Positions 36,859-44,982 of a stretch of 64,000 nt of DNA are shown piece after piece. The stretch covers positions 744,001 through 808,000 of the forward strand of contig CAWCFK010000012.1 in assembly GCA_963794685.1 (NCBI GenBank), written 5' to 3'. Position 1 is the stretch's first letter. Each line of letters begins with the position of its first letter. This stretch comes from CAVTWH01 sp963794685 (GTDB lineage Bacteria; Actinomycetota; Actinomycetes; Mycobacteriales; Micromonosporaceae). The notes under the pieces were generated by a model. It ran no database searches. It was not told the DNA's origin and was given only the letters and a program-made list of their open reading frames with translations. A program made the position numbers and the translations under genes.

Positions 36859-37410
36859 GTGCAGGTTGATCAGGATGGCCTACCCGAGTTCCGCTACCAC
36901 CCCGCGCCGGTCACGACGGGGTCGGTGGTGGCGAACGACGTCCACTGTGTTTGCTGCGGTCACCGACGTCCATTCTGCTATGCGGGTCCGGTGCACGCCG
37001 TTGAGGATCTGCGTCTGAAGCTGTGTCCCTGGTGCATCGCGGACGGAAGTGCGGCGGAGCGGTTCGACGCGACGTTCAACGACACGCCCTGGCGGGTGCC
37101 GGAGGAAGTTCCCGAGGATGTGACGGACATGATCCTCCGACGGACTCCGGGGTTTGTCGGCTGGCAGGAGGCGCGATGGCTTCACCACTGCGGTGACGCT
37201 GCCGAGTTCCACGGCCTGGTCGGAGCGCCGGAGCTGGCGGTGCTCCCTGATGCGCTGGCGTGTCTGCGGTCGGAGTCCGAGGAGTATGGCTGGCCGTCAG
37301 ATCAGATTGAGTGGTACCTGAGTGCGCTGAGCAAGGACGGCCAGCCGACCGGGTATTTGTTTCGTTGCCGGCAGTGCCGGACGCATCTCGCCTACTCCGA
37401 TTTCACCTGA
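36859..37410 (+). CDS. CbrC/UPF0167-family protein
   Basis: A protein of 183 residues from GTG 36859 with the family start LPEFRYHPAPVTTGSVV, two Cys pairs CVCCGHRRPFCYAGPV and LCPWCIADGS, a tryptophan-rich centre (TPGFVGWQEARWLHHCGD), and a C-terminal Cys pair in YLFRCRQCRTHLAYSDF. These Cys pairs suggest zinc binding. E. coli CbrC affects colicin E2 tolerance, but the molecular role is unknown. It is the first intact gene of the accessory stretch after the tRNA. Confidence 0.85.
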   Translation: MQVDQDGLPEFRYHPAPVTTGSVVANDVHCVCCGHRRPFCYAGPVHAVEDLRLKLCPWCIADGSAAERFDATFNDTPWRVPEEVPEDVTDMILRRTPGFVGWQEARWLHHCGDAAEFHGLVGAPELAVLPDALACLRSESEEYGWPSDQIEWYLSALSKDGQPTGYLFRCRQCRTHLAYSDFT

Positions 37411-37489
37411 GGTCGAGGTGTCGGTCGAGAGACCGCCGTCCCGTGGTGCTACGACATGCCAAGGGCGCGCGCCAAGGGCGCGTTGTCTA

Positions 37490-38248
37490 GTCCCACCTGA
37501 TGGTTGACGTTTGCGTCCCAGCTGATGCTTGACGGCCTAAAGCAACACGACACGACCAGAGCGTCCGAGCACATCCATGAGCGAACGCTCAGGGATGCAC
37601 TTTGACCTTCAGCAACAGCGCGGAGTCGCGAATCACCCGCTCGGGCTTCTGCAGGGCCCACACTCTCGCGGCAGACCCGATCCGATACCTCCGGACGGGC
37701 TTGCCGGCCATGGTGTCAACATACGGCGATGTCACCGCCTGAAGGGCCTTCCAAGCAACGCCCGCCAGCCCTACGAAGTCACGCCGCACGCAGTCGGCCT
37801 CGTCGTCCGGGAACCACTTGAATGCCAGTCGCCCAGGCATCATTTCCTCTAGCTGGCCATGTGTTGGCCGGTAGCGGCCTCCCGTGGCCGCAAGTACCTC
37901 GTCGTCCATGGTCCAAACGGATGTGTGCAGGTACTGGATCAGAGGCCCGACGGTGCCTCCGTCGCGGCCGAGAAGGCGCAGGAACGCCTGCACACCGTCG
38001 TGCTGCATCGCAGACAGGAGAGAGTCATGCGGAACGATGCCAGCGCCCCGGTCGTGGGTCTCCCATCGAGCAAGCCCAACGATCGACGGCGCAATCTTCT
38101 CGCTGAAGGCAGCTACGTCCGCTGGCAGCATGAACGTGGCGACCTGCTTGGACCGCGATCCCGGCTCGAACACCCCGCCATCATCCCGCCGTTGGCGCGA
38201 GTCTTGTCAAGGATCAGGTGGGACGCCGATGCCAAGCATCAGCCGTGA
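37490..38248. mobile_element. Cassette 1: non-autonomous element with two-unit inverted ends
   Basis: Left end 37490-37533 and right end 38205-38248 are imperfect inverted copies (about 38 of 44 bases match by eye). Each holds two 20-bp units spaced 25 bp apart, of the type GTCCCACCTGATGGTTGACG. Multiple end repeats of this style are reminiscent of IS21-family termini. Inside is one gene (37589-38173) that is not a transposase, so the element would have to be mobilised in trans. Confidence 0.6.
37589..38173 (-). CDS. Hypothetical passenger protein of cassette 1
   Basis: A protein of 194 residues if started at GTG 38173; ATG 38131 (MLPADVAAFSEKIAPSIVG) is an alternative start. Visible segments are GLARWETHDRGAGIVPHDSL, VGPLIQYLHTSVWTMDDEVL and LAFKWFPDDEADCVRRDFVG, ending VIRDSALLLKVKVHP. 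I recognise no family or catalytic motif; it looks cytoplasmic. Codon use is less GC-biased than in the housekeeping part. It is the only gene between the two inverted ends. Confidence 0.65.
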   Translation of the reverse strand: MFEPGSRSKQVATFMLPADVAAFSEKIAPSIVGLARWETHDRGAGIVPHDSLLSAMQHDGVQAFLRLLGRDGGTVGPLIQYLHTSVWTMDDEVLAATGGRYRPTHGQLEEMMPGRLAFKWFPDDEADCVRRDFVGLAGVAWKALQAVTSPYVDTMAGKPVRRYRIGSAARVWALQKPERVIRDSALLLKVKVHP

Positions 38249-38271
38249 CGGACATCCGGCGATGATCCTTT

Positions 38272-39230
38272 GTCGGGTCTCAGGACCTGGGTTACATATC
38301 GATCTCAGGACCTCTGTGACGCCACCGGCTAGACGATCATGTCTGCCAGGTACCGTGCGGCACTTGTCCATGGCCGAGCTGGGAGGAAATGAAGTGGGCG
38401 CGAAGACAGCCTTGCTGGCGTTCACCGACGGAGACATCCGTCCGGCGTTGCGTGGCGCCACGCAATCGGCGCGAGCTGAGACCGAGGCGCTGGTACGCCA
38501 GATCCATCCCGGCTACGCCGTCGAGCCGGCCGACGACGGCACGTTGTTCGAAAACGAATACCCGCCGGATGACTTCACCTACGCCACCGTGCTGGTCGGG
38601 GCAGAGCTGTACTGCAGTCGCCGGCTCGTGTTCGACCGCCCGTCTGAGCTGCCGGAACATTTGCTCCAAGCTGGCGCAGGCAGACGGATCATCATGCACG
38701 GGATGCACTCGGTCGTTGACTGGCTCTGTTTCGCCGTTTGGGAAGACGGAGTGCTCATCCGATCGCTGAGCCTGTCGCCCGGTTCCGGCATCCTGGAGAA
38801 CATCGGCGAGCCGTTGGACTTCGAACTGCCGTACTGGGCAGGCGAGCATCCCGTGGAACCCATGCCGGGCTGGCCCGACCAGGGACCGTACCCCTTGCCC
38901 TTCCATCCCCTCGAGCTGGGCGAGGAAGCCTTGCGGGCGCTGTTCGGGTTCATCATCGAGGGCTACCCCGACCCGAACGACATCAACACGGAAACGATCC
39001 ACTTGCATGGGTTCCGCGTGACCGACCCGTCCGGAGAGGAGCAGGCCGCACGCGAGGCCGCGTATGCGGCGGCACGAAAGACCATGGGCCCACCACGGAT
39101 GTTCCGGATGGGCCCGGACGGAACGATGTACGAGGTCACCCTCGACAAGTTCTGACTTGCCCGCCCATCGGTCGGAAGAGTGTCACGCAGGTCTTGATAG
39201 CGATCTGTCACGCGGGTCCTGAGACCGGAC
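38272..39230. mobile_element. Cassette 2: second element with two-unit inverted ends
   Basis: Left end 38272-38320 and right end 39182-39230 are imperfect inverted copies built around GGTCTCAGGACCTG and a second unit ATCTCAGGACCTCTGTGAC. Their sequence differs from cassette 1, so the two are not copies of each other. It begins 23 bp after cassette 1. One non-transposase gene lies inside. Confidence 0.6.
38394..39155 (+). CDS. DUF6928-like protein, passenger of cassette 2
   Basis: A protein of 253 residues from GTG 38394, with GGGAGG 8 bp upstream. Its start VGAKTALLAFTDGDIRPALR matches the DUF6928 family, which is widespread but uncharacterised in actinobacteria. Other segments are SVVDWLCFAVWEDGVLIRSL, PGSGILENIGEPLDFELPYW and DPNDINTETIHLHGFRV. 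It may bind a small molecule, but this is guesswork. Both flanks are the inverted ends of cassette 2. Confidence 0.75.
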   Translation: MGAKTALLAFTDGDIRPALRGATQSARAETEALVRQIHPGYAVEPADDGTLFENEYPPDDFTYATVLVGAELYCSRRLVFDRPSELPEHLLQAGAGRRIIMHGMHSVVDWLCFAVWEDGVLIRSLSLSPGSGILENIGEPLDFELPYWAGEHPVEPMPGWPDQGPYPLPFHPLELGEEALRALFGFIIEGYPDPNDINTETIHLHGFRVTDPSGEEQAAREAAYAAARKTMGPPRMFRMGPDGTMYEVTLDKF

Positions 39231-39791
39231 AGACCTGTTGGCCTGTTGTCCTGTGCGTGTGAGAACTTTCTATACGAGATCAAGGCGGCCCGCTGCGCGA
39301 GCCGCACGCGCTGCCGACCAGGGGCCGGACCTGCGGTCCGCCGTCATCACCCTCCGCTTCGCTGCGGGCGACGCCGGTTCCAGCCCCATCGGCCACGCGA
39401 GTGGCACACAAGATCAGCCCCGGGCCGCCTGAATCCAGGAAGCACCGGGGCTGCGGGGGGCATGGGGGTGAAGGGCATGTCCTCGCCGGACGGGCAGACA
39501 ACAGGATGCCAAGATCCACGCTGGGTGCGTCGGGGGAGGGGTGGAAGTGTGCGGAGTCATCCCGTCGCCTGCCCGGAGGGATGCCAGACCAGCCCGGGGT
39601 GGGTCAAGCGATGGAGCGTGCTTGACCCACCCCGGCGGTCTGGCATTGCGAAGCACAGGCGACGGGATGACTCCTTGTGGCCAGCTGTGCGCGTTCCGCC
39701 GGGCGTTCGCGGATCGCATAGGTCCGTTTGGATGATCACACACAGCGCGCGTCCCTGTACGTTGGGCTTCCAAAGCCTTGCGGAGGGGCCT
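39231..39791. other. Gene-free stretch before the DUF4365 operon
   Basis: No convincing gene in 561 bp. It contains a small hairpin AGCCCCGG/CCGGGGCT near 39417-39454, the large inverted repeat at 39553-39674, and the promoter region of the following operon. CGGAGGGG at 39781 is the ribosome site of the next gene. Confidence 0.6.
39553..39674. repeat. 122-bp near-perfect inverted repeat (large hairpin)
   Basis: Three paired blocks are separated by symmetric internal loops: GGAGTCATCCCGTCGCCTG with CAGGCGACGGGATGACTCC, ATGCCAGACC with GGTCTGGCAT, and CCGGGGTGGGTCAAGC with GCTTGACCCACCCCGG. The apical loop is about 10 nt, and the inner loops are 9 nt on each side. No transposase is inside. It could be a cruciform, a MITE remnant or a structured RNA. 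Confidence 0.85.
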
Positions 39792-40298
39792 ATGGACGGC
39801 AAGTCGTGGCAGAAGGAACAGTTCAGCCGCGCGTACATTCATGCGATGGCGGCGCACGAGGGATATACGCTCGGAGACTGGAACTACGACGGTGATGGAG
39901 TTGACGTCAGCCTCAAACGGGGCGGTCAGCAGCTTGACGTCCAGCTAAAGTGCACTCGAAAGCTGCGGCGCACCAGCGAGGGATACTCGTTCGCGCTCGA
40001 CATAAAAACATACGAGAAGTTGCGTGACATTAACCGTTCAGTGCCCGGATATCTGTTCGTAATGACGGTGCCCCAGGACTTGTCGGAGTGGCTGGAAATC
40101 GTGGCCGACCGCAACCTAATTTTGAATAGTGCTGCATACTATAGCCAGATTCAGGATTCGCCGGCAGTGGACACCACTACGACCACGGCGATTACCATTC
40201 CGTTTCGGAACCGGATAGATAGCCAGGCTCTTCACGAAATGTTCCAGCATGCGTTTCGGCATGCACGGGGCATCCGCACGAACGGCCTATCGCTGTGA
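39792..40298 (+). CDS. DUF4365 protein, PD-(D/E)XK-like fold
   Basis: A protein of 168 residues from ATG 39792. The core WNYDGDGVDVSLKRGGQQL followed by DVQLKCT is the D...(D)xQxK active-site pattern of Mrr-type restriction-endonuclease-like nucleases, which fits DUF4365. The rest includes LDIKTYEKLRDINRSVPGYL and LVMTVPQDLSEWLE-like strands. It overlaps the next gene by 4 bp (GTGA at 40295), so the two are expressed together. Base composition is visibly more AT-rich than in the neighbouring core genes. I infer a DNA- or RNA-cleaving effector of a defence system. Confidence 0.75.
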   Translation: MDGKSWQKEQFSRAYIHAMAAHEGYTLGDWNYDGDGVDVSLKRGGQQLDVQLKCTRKLRRTSEGYSFALDIKTYEKLRDINRSVPGYLFVMTVPQDLSEWLEIVADRNLILNSAAYYSQIQDSPAVDTTTTTAITIPFRNRIDSQALHEMFQHAFRHARGIRTNGLSL

Positions 40299-41458
40299 CC
40301 GGGAGAGAGTCGCAGTTAGTCGAAATACTCGCTCCCGGGCCGGAGGACTTCGCTAGCTATCTTCGATTGGGTGGTTGGCTACAGATTCATGAAAACCGCG
40401 TATCCGAGGTTTGGACACCACCTGGCGCTGACCAACCCTCCGCTACCGAACGGCAGGTCATAGTTCCGCGCCTGCCGACCGCGCCGGACTTTACCACTCG
40501 CATTAAGATACTGTTGGGCGACCTGCAGGACTTCGAAAGAAGGTCAGCCGACGAGATTCGACACGACGTCGCGCTGCAACACAACGACGAGACGCTGCTC
40601 CGTGCTCACCACGACTATGGGCCGTCCGTTTTTCCGCTCGATTCCGGTCAAGCGCTATTTCAGTCCGCGAAGAAGTTGGTGGTGTCGGCTGCGGCCGCCA
40701 CTCTTCGGCGAAAGGGGTACTTCGGCAAATCGACACCTTGGCGAGCGAGAGAGCAAGCGCGGATGGTAATGGTGGGGCACACGCGGCCCGGCTCCTATGT
40801 CGTTCCGATACTCAGTCGCGCCCGGCTGCCGTTGGCTACGTATGAGGGAAATGCGCCAACGCTGATCCCAGAAGTTGAGGAAGCCGCGTTCGATCGACGG
40901 GTTCTGGTAACCATGATCCGAGCTCTTGGGGCCTTACATTCGCTTGCAGCAGCCGAGCGCACGCCGACAAGGCGCGACATTTTTGACAGCGTTGGCGATG
41001 GAATCTCATACGATCTGTGTCGAGGTGTACTGCGGTCGCTCAAGGATCGTGCCGTAGGTAGCCTCGCGATCGGAATTCGGTGGGCAGCAGCGTTGCCTTC
41101 GCCAGGTCCGTCTGGAGTGACAGTCGAGTTCAGTCGTGAGGCGACAGGCACTATAGAGTACGTCGCAGAGAATCTCAAGAATTCGAGCGACGATCGCGAG
41201 CAGGTGCTCTATGGGGTAGTCGAAACGCTTTCGAGCAGGAGCGATGACGTCGGTGGCCGTATCCTATTCCATACCCTGATCGATGGACGGCCCACCGTCG
41301 TGCAAATGGCGCTTGCGCCGGACGACTACCAAAAGGCTCTGGCGAGCCACAAGCAATCAGCCGTAATTGTCAGAGGGCGTCTGCATGCGGAACTGGGGCG
41401 GCGGGCAAATATGGAGGTCTGGTCTTTTGAGCCGGAGCAGCGGCTGCTCGGGACATAG
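40295..41458 (+). CDS. Unknown 387-residue partner of DUF4365 protein
   Basis: From GTG 40295 (VTGRESQLVEILAPGPEDFA). Visible segments are LRLGGWLQIHENRVSEVWTP, DDFERRSADEIRHDVALQ-like text, PGSYVVPILSRARLPLATYE, REATGTIEYVAENLKNSSDD and RLHAELGRRANMEVWSFEPE at the end. I recognise no domain, signal peptide or membrane helix. The C-terminal half may be beta-rich. Four-base overlap with the nuclease-like gene argues for a stoichiometric partner: sensor, DNA-binding subunit or antitoxin. It is too large for a typical antitoxin. Confidence 0.7.
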   Translation: MTGRESQLVEILAPGPEDFASYLRLGGWLQIHENRVSEVWTPPGADQPSATERQVIVPRLPTAPDFTTRIKILLGDLQDFERRSADEIRHDVALQHNDETLLRAHHDYGPSVFPLDSGQALFQSAKKLVVSAAAATLRRKGYFGKSTPWRAREQARMVMVGHTRPGSYVVPILSRARLPLATYEGNAPTLIPEVEEAAFDRRVLVTMIRALGALHSLAAAERTPTRRDIFDSVGDGISYDLCRGVLRSLKDRAVGSLAIGIRWAAALPSPGPSGVTVEFSREATGTIEYVAENLKNSSDDREQVLYGVVETLSSRSDDVGGRILFHTLIDGRPTVVQMALAPDDYQKALASHKQSAVIVRGRLHAELGRRANMEVWSFEPEQRLLGT

Positions 41459-41474
41459 GGTCGCGGCTCGATGA

Positions 41475-41984
41475 TCAGGACCCAACCCTTACGCCGCCAG
41501 TCTGTCCGCCATTTAGATAGATTGTTGAACCGGCGGGAATCGGGTCTATCGAGGCGGTTGAGTCGGCGGGCTCATTCTCCCGGCCGCTGAAGAGCCAACC
41601 AACGGCTATGCCAACTAGCCCGCTGATGGGCGCGGCCAACTGGGCGATTCCTTCTCCGGGAATATGGACAATTGCGCCAGTGACAATTACTCCGAACAGC
41701 GCGGCAATCAGCATAATCGCCACGATATGGCGCAGATTGTCAAGCCGTGATCGATGTGCCTGCGCAAGTGTTCGTCTACGCTCTGACCGATCCACCGCCA
41801 TCTCTTCGATTTGAAGCCGAGTTGTGTCCGAGTCACGGGCGAGGTCGATAGCTGCTCGGAGTGTCTCCGCTAGGCGATGGTCACCATCATGGGCTGCCTG
41901 GCCTGCTGCGATAAGCAACTCGTCGATCAGGTCGGAGCGAGAGGTGGAACGTGCCTCGACCCTGCTCGGAACACTCTCACTCAT
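41475..41984 (-). CDS. Coiled-coil plus two-helix membrane protein
   Basis: A protein of 169 residues starting MSESVPSRVEARSTSRSDLI. An alpha-helical region follows (ETLRAAIDLARDSDTTRLQ), then two membrane helices (IVAIMLIAALFGVIVTGAIV and LAAPISGLVGIAVGWLF) and a short tail STIYLNGGQTGGVRVGS. No family recognised. It converges on the DUF4365 operon with 16 bp between the stops. It could belong to the same accessory module or be independent. Confidence 0.65.
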   Translation of the reverse strand: MSESVPSRVEARSTSRSDLIDELLIAAGQAAHDGDHRLAETLRAAIDLARDSDTTRLQIEEMAVDRSERRRTLAQAHRSRLDNLRHIVAIMLIAALFGVIVTGAIVHIPGEGIAQLAAPISGLVGIAVGWLFSGRENEPADSTASIDPIPAGSTIYLNGGQTGGVRVGS

Positions 41985-42201
41985 TCGGACCCCTGCCGGT
42001 CGGCACCCTGACCATTGCGAATACCCAAAGAGTATTCGGGCACTACGTCGGCCGTCGTCAGCCGGCCGGGTTGAGGTGCATAGACCGTTTCGCCATGCGC
42101 GCGACGCATTGCCAGGCCGCAGAGCCGTCATCCTGGGTCGGGTGACCTTGAAATTGCCTGACACGGATGGTTTCCTGGCTAAGACGGTGACGCTCAGGTC
42201 T

Positions 42202-42422
42202 TCCCCTGGACATGCCGTGGAGACTGGGCGCGTGATGGGTGATGTCCAGTCGGGGTGGCCCGTTGACAAGCTGAATGCTCTCCGGTTGGGGCGTCGGCTG
42301 GTTGTTGAGGTGCGAGCATCGCGGCCTGGTCGTCGCGCGTTCGTGGGAGTGACTCCGTCGCGGACTCGACCGACGAGTCCGCGAAGCGGCAGGGCTGGAC
42401 GGCGAGCAGTGCTGGTCGGAGT
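42202..42422 (+). repeat. 221-bp imperfect direct repeat, copy 1
   Basis: It runs from TCCCCTGGACATGCCGTGGA to GTGCTGGTCGGAGT. The second copy at 46259-46479 is about 90% identical by eye and in the same orientation. No gene is convincingly encoded. Copy 1 is followed at once by the 20-bp sequence that is inverted at 44658. Confidence 0.85.
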
Positions 42423-42440
42423 GGCCGGCCTGGTCAAGGT
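42421..42440 (+). repeat. 20-bp inverted repeat, left copy
   Basis: GTGGCCGGCCTGGTCAAGGT; its exact reverse complement is at 44658-44677. The pair brackets the IS110 element and the 154-residue gene. Confidence 0.9.
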
Positions 42441-42479
42441 CGTACCCTTACGATCTTCTGCGTCCGGATGTTGATCCGG

Positions 42480-42662
42480 GTCGCTGGGTTGGCTGGGTGT
42501 GGCTGTAGGTCGTTTGCCGTTGGGTGGCCTTGGACGAATGGTCGCCCAGCCAGCTCCAGGGCGCCTTGACTGCTGATTGAGATCCGCGAGTTGTCGCTGG
42601 TAAGGGAACTGTCGGCGAGGTCGTCCGTAGCGGACCCGGGGCGTGTACTGGGAAGGACGGCA
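42480..42662 (+). ncRNA. Possible IS110 bridge-RNA region
   Basis: This is the non-coding 5' part of the IS110-type element. TGGCTGGG (42490-42497) pairs with CCCAGCCA (42545-42552), with further local pairing inside. Recent work shows that IS110-family elements express a structured bridge RNA from a non-coding end. Position and stem fit, but loops and guide sequences cannot be assigned by eye. Confidence 0.4.
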
Positions 42663-43844
42663 TTGGCGAAGGTATGGGTTGGGATCGACGCCGGCAAGGA
42701 GGCCCATCACGCGGCGGCGATCGACGAGGCCGGCCGGGTGCTGTGGTCGGTGCGGGTAGTCAACGATCAGTCCGCGCTCAGTGAGCTGGTCGCTCGGCTC
42801 CCGGCTGGAGAAGAGGTGTGCTGGGCGGTCGATCTGATCGGCTGTGAAACGGCGCTGCTGCGGGCGGTCCTGACCGCCGCTGGCCAGTCGGTGATCTATG
42901 TGCCGGGCCGCACTGTCAAGGCGATGGCTGCCGGGTTCCCGGGCGAGGCCAAGACCGACGCCCGTGACGCGGTGGTCATCGCAAACACAGCTCGGATGCG
43001 CCGCGATCTGGTGCCGTTTGCTCCGCAGACAGAGCTGGTGGCGGCGTTGGCCTTGCTGGTCGCGCACCGGGCCGATCTGGTGCAGGAGTGGGTCCGTAAC
43101 GTCAACCGGCTGCGCCGGTTGATGACCGGGATCTGCCCGGCGTTGGAGCGTGCCCTGTCGTTCACCAACGTGGCGACGCTGGTCCTGCTCAGCCGCTACC
43201 AGACACCCGAGCATCTGCGCGAGGCGGGCCGCGACGAGCTGATCGCTCATCTGCGTGCCAATCGGGCCATCCACGCCGGCAAGACTGTGGACATAGCGTT
43301 GGCCGGCGCGAACCGTCAGCAGATCAGGCTGCCCGGCCAGGACACCGCCGCGGCACTGGCCGCCGACCTGGCCACCGGCCTCCTGGCGCTGCGACGACGC
43401 ATTAAAGACATCGACAAGGCGATCGAGACCGCGTTCGCAGGCCACCCCCAGGCCCGGGTGATGCGCAGCCTGCCCGGCATGGGGGCGCTGGCAGCAGCAG
43501 AGTTCACGGTCGCGGTCGGGGACCTGTCCACCTTCCCCACCCCCGACCATCTGGCCTCCTACGCCGGGCTGGCCCCGGTCCCTCGCGACTCCGGCAAACG
43601 CTCCGGCAACCTGCACCGACCGCAGCGCTACAACCGAAGACTGCGGCACATCTTCTACATGGCTGCCATGACCACGCTGCGCATCCACGGGCCGAATCGT
43701 GACTACTACCAGCGCAAACGCGCGGAGGGACGCAACCACCAGCAAGCGATCATTGCGCTGTCCCGCCGGCGCGTTGACGTCCTGTGGGCGCTGCTGCGAG
43801 ACAACCGACTCTTCCAGCCCGAACCGCCGCCCCGGCCGGCCTGA
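42663..43844 (+). CDS. IS110-family transposase (DEDD recombinase)
   Basis: A protein of 393 residues from TTG 42663, with GGGAAGG 7 bp upstream. The N-terminal RuvC-like DEDD domain has VWVGIDAGKEAHHAAAID (first Asp), CWAVDLIGCE and KTDARDAVVIANTARM. The C-terminal Transposase_20 domain has LPGMGALAAAEFTVAVGDL and the serine region SYAGLAPVPRDSGKRSG. Both domains are complete and the frame is intact, so the element is probably active. The family recombines circular intermediates into specific targets guided by a bridge RNA. An upstream in-frame GTG/TTG would add residues but lies in the predicted RNA. Confidence 0.93.
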   Translation: MAKVWVGIDAGKEAHHAAAIDEAGRVLWSVRVVNDQSALSELVARLPAGEEVCWAVDLIGCETALLRAVLTAAGQSVIYVPGRTVKAMAAGFPGEAKTDARDAVVIANTARMRRDLVPFAPQTELVAALALLVAHRADLVQEWVRNVNRLRRLMTGICPALERALSFTNVATLVLLSRYQTPEHLREAGRDELIAHLRANRAIHAGKTVDIALAGANRQQIRLPGQDTAAALAADLATGLLALRRRIKDIDKAIETAFAGHPQARVMRSLPGMGALAAAEFTVAVGDLSTFPTPDHLASYAGLAPVPRDSGKRSGNLHRPQRYNRRLRHIFYMAAMTTLRIHGPNRDYYQRKRAEGRNHQQAIIALSRRRVDVLWALLRDNRLFQPEPPPRPA

Positions 43845-44088
43845 ACCCAAACTGCGCCTCATATCCACCCCACGAGCACGTGGGGCGCTGCCCCACACCC
43901 CGACCCGCCTCGGAGATCCACCAAGTCCGGGCTCTCCCCGGCCGGGCCAGCAACCCTCATCCGAGAACCCCGGTCCGGTCAAGGCCAAGCCGCTACGCGG
44001 TCGCCCTCCGGGCGAGCCTTGACCGGACCGGGAACCTCGGACCACACCTTGCCCACCCAGCCGAGGAGAACCCGACCAGCAGCGCCGG

Positions 44089-44553
44089 TCAGGCGCGAGG
44101 CTTGTCTTCGAGCCTGCGCGCCTGTTCACCCACGCCGCGATAACGCGCGACGGCCTGATCCAGGTAATCCTCCCCGACCGGCACATCCAGCTGTGGATCG
44201 AAAGCCTCCATACCAGTCTCGGCCTGCACGAGCGCGGCCAGGGCGTAGAGGACACGCATCGCGACACGGGCCCCTGTCTCGGTTGACGTGTACCAATAGA
44301 ACAGTTCGATGGTGACGAGGTCACCGCTGTACCACAGCTGCATAGCCGGTTGTTCAAGCCAAAGCTCAAGATGGGTCGGGTAGCGGTCGACGGTAGCGCC
44401 GCCGAGTTCGCTCCGTGCTCTGGCAACGATCCGGTCCCAGGACGCATCCTGGTCAGGCGTGAGTTGCAGCGGCGGTAGTTCGCCGGGCTCCTGGTCAGCG
44501 TCGTGGATAGGTTCTGCCGGCAAGCCGCGTCGAAAGTCGATCTCGTAACCCAC
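44089..44553 (-). CDS. Hypothetical acidic protein downstream of IS110
   Basis: A protein of 154 residues from GTG 44553: VGYEIDFRRGLPAEPIHDAD, then ASWDRIVARARSELGGATVD and LELWLEQPAMQLWYSGDLVT. An alpha/beta fold without membrane segments seems likely. I recognise no family, though similar acidic proteins occur near contact-dependent toxin immunity genes; that is a weak analogy. It lies within the 20-bp inverted repeats with the IS110 element. Confidence 0.6.
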   Translation of the reverse strand: MGYEIDFRRGLPAEPIHDADQEPGELPPLQLTPDQDASWDRIVARARSELGGATVDRYPTHLELWLEQPAMQLWYSGDLVTIELFYWYTSTETGARVAMRVLYALAALVQAETGMEAFDPQLDVPVGEDYLDQAVARYRGVGEQARRLEDKPRA

Positions 44554-44657
44554 GCTCGCAGCGTACGGCTTCGCCTCCGGCGGCTAGGGCTACCCGGCGC
44601 GGACCCGGACCCATCGCCTCTTGACTCGACATTGAGATTCGTCCGGTGGGGCGCTCC

Positions 44658-44677
44658 ACCTTGACCAGGCCGGCCAC
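44658..44677 (-). repeat. 20-bp inverted repeat, right copy
   Basis: Exact reverse complement of 42421-42440. Confidence 0.9.
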
Positions 44678-44900
44678 CCCGAGACCCTGGCAACGGTGAG
44701 GGTGACGCCCTCGGTGTGGCGGTGGCCTCGGCGAGGTTGACCCGTGGCAAGCTGCGTGGCGCCGCAAGATCATCGTGAACAGATCCCGTACAACCGAGCG
44801 CCGAAACCGTCGGCAAGCAGTGACAGACGATGACGGTCGATTCGCAGCTCAGTTGGCTGGCGTGCCGGGTTCTTCCGGGCTCGCGATCGTGGGGCGGCTT

Positions 44901-44924
44901 AGGGGTTCGATTCCCCTCGTCTCC
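44901..44924 (+). other. tRNA T-arm/acceptor-like fragment
   Basis: AGGGGTTCGATTCCCCT followed by CGTCTCC looks like the 3' end of a tRNA gene, but no matching 5' half forms a cloverleaf in the preceding 100 bp. It may be an attachment-site remnant. The 430-bp gap around it (44554-44982) holds nothing else I can support. Confidence 0.4.
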
Positions 44925-44982
44925 GGTTTCCCTAGCCGGTTGGTCGCTCGTTTACGTTGGTCCGGGAGTGAGGAGGCTGTGG

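Larger units (their letters stand above)
42480..44080 (+). mobile_element. IS110-family insertion sequence (ends approximate)
   Basis: An intact IS110-type recombinase with about 180 bp of structured non-coding sequence before it. IS110 elements lack terminal inverted repeats, so the ends cannot be fixed here. The similar strings TTGACTGCTGATTGAGAT (42567) and TTGACTCGACATTGAGAT (44622) might mark an outer boundary instead, in which case the 154-residue gene would be a passenger. Confidence 0.7.

Noticed and set aside
39553..39674. Retron msr-msd RNA
   Set aside because: No reverse transcriptase is encoded nearby, and the hairpin has no retron-like branching guanosine context that I can identify.
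44826..44924. A complete tRNA gene
   Set aside because: Only the T arm and acceptor 3' side look right; no D or anticodon arm can be drawn with correct spacing.
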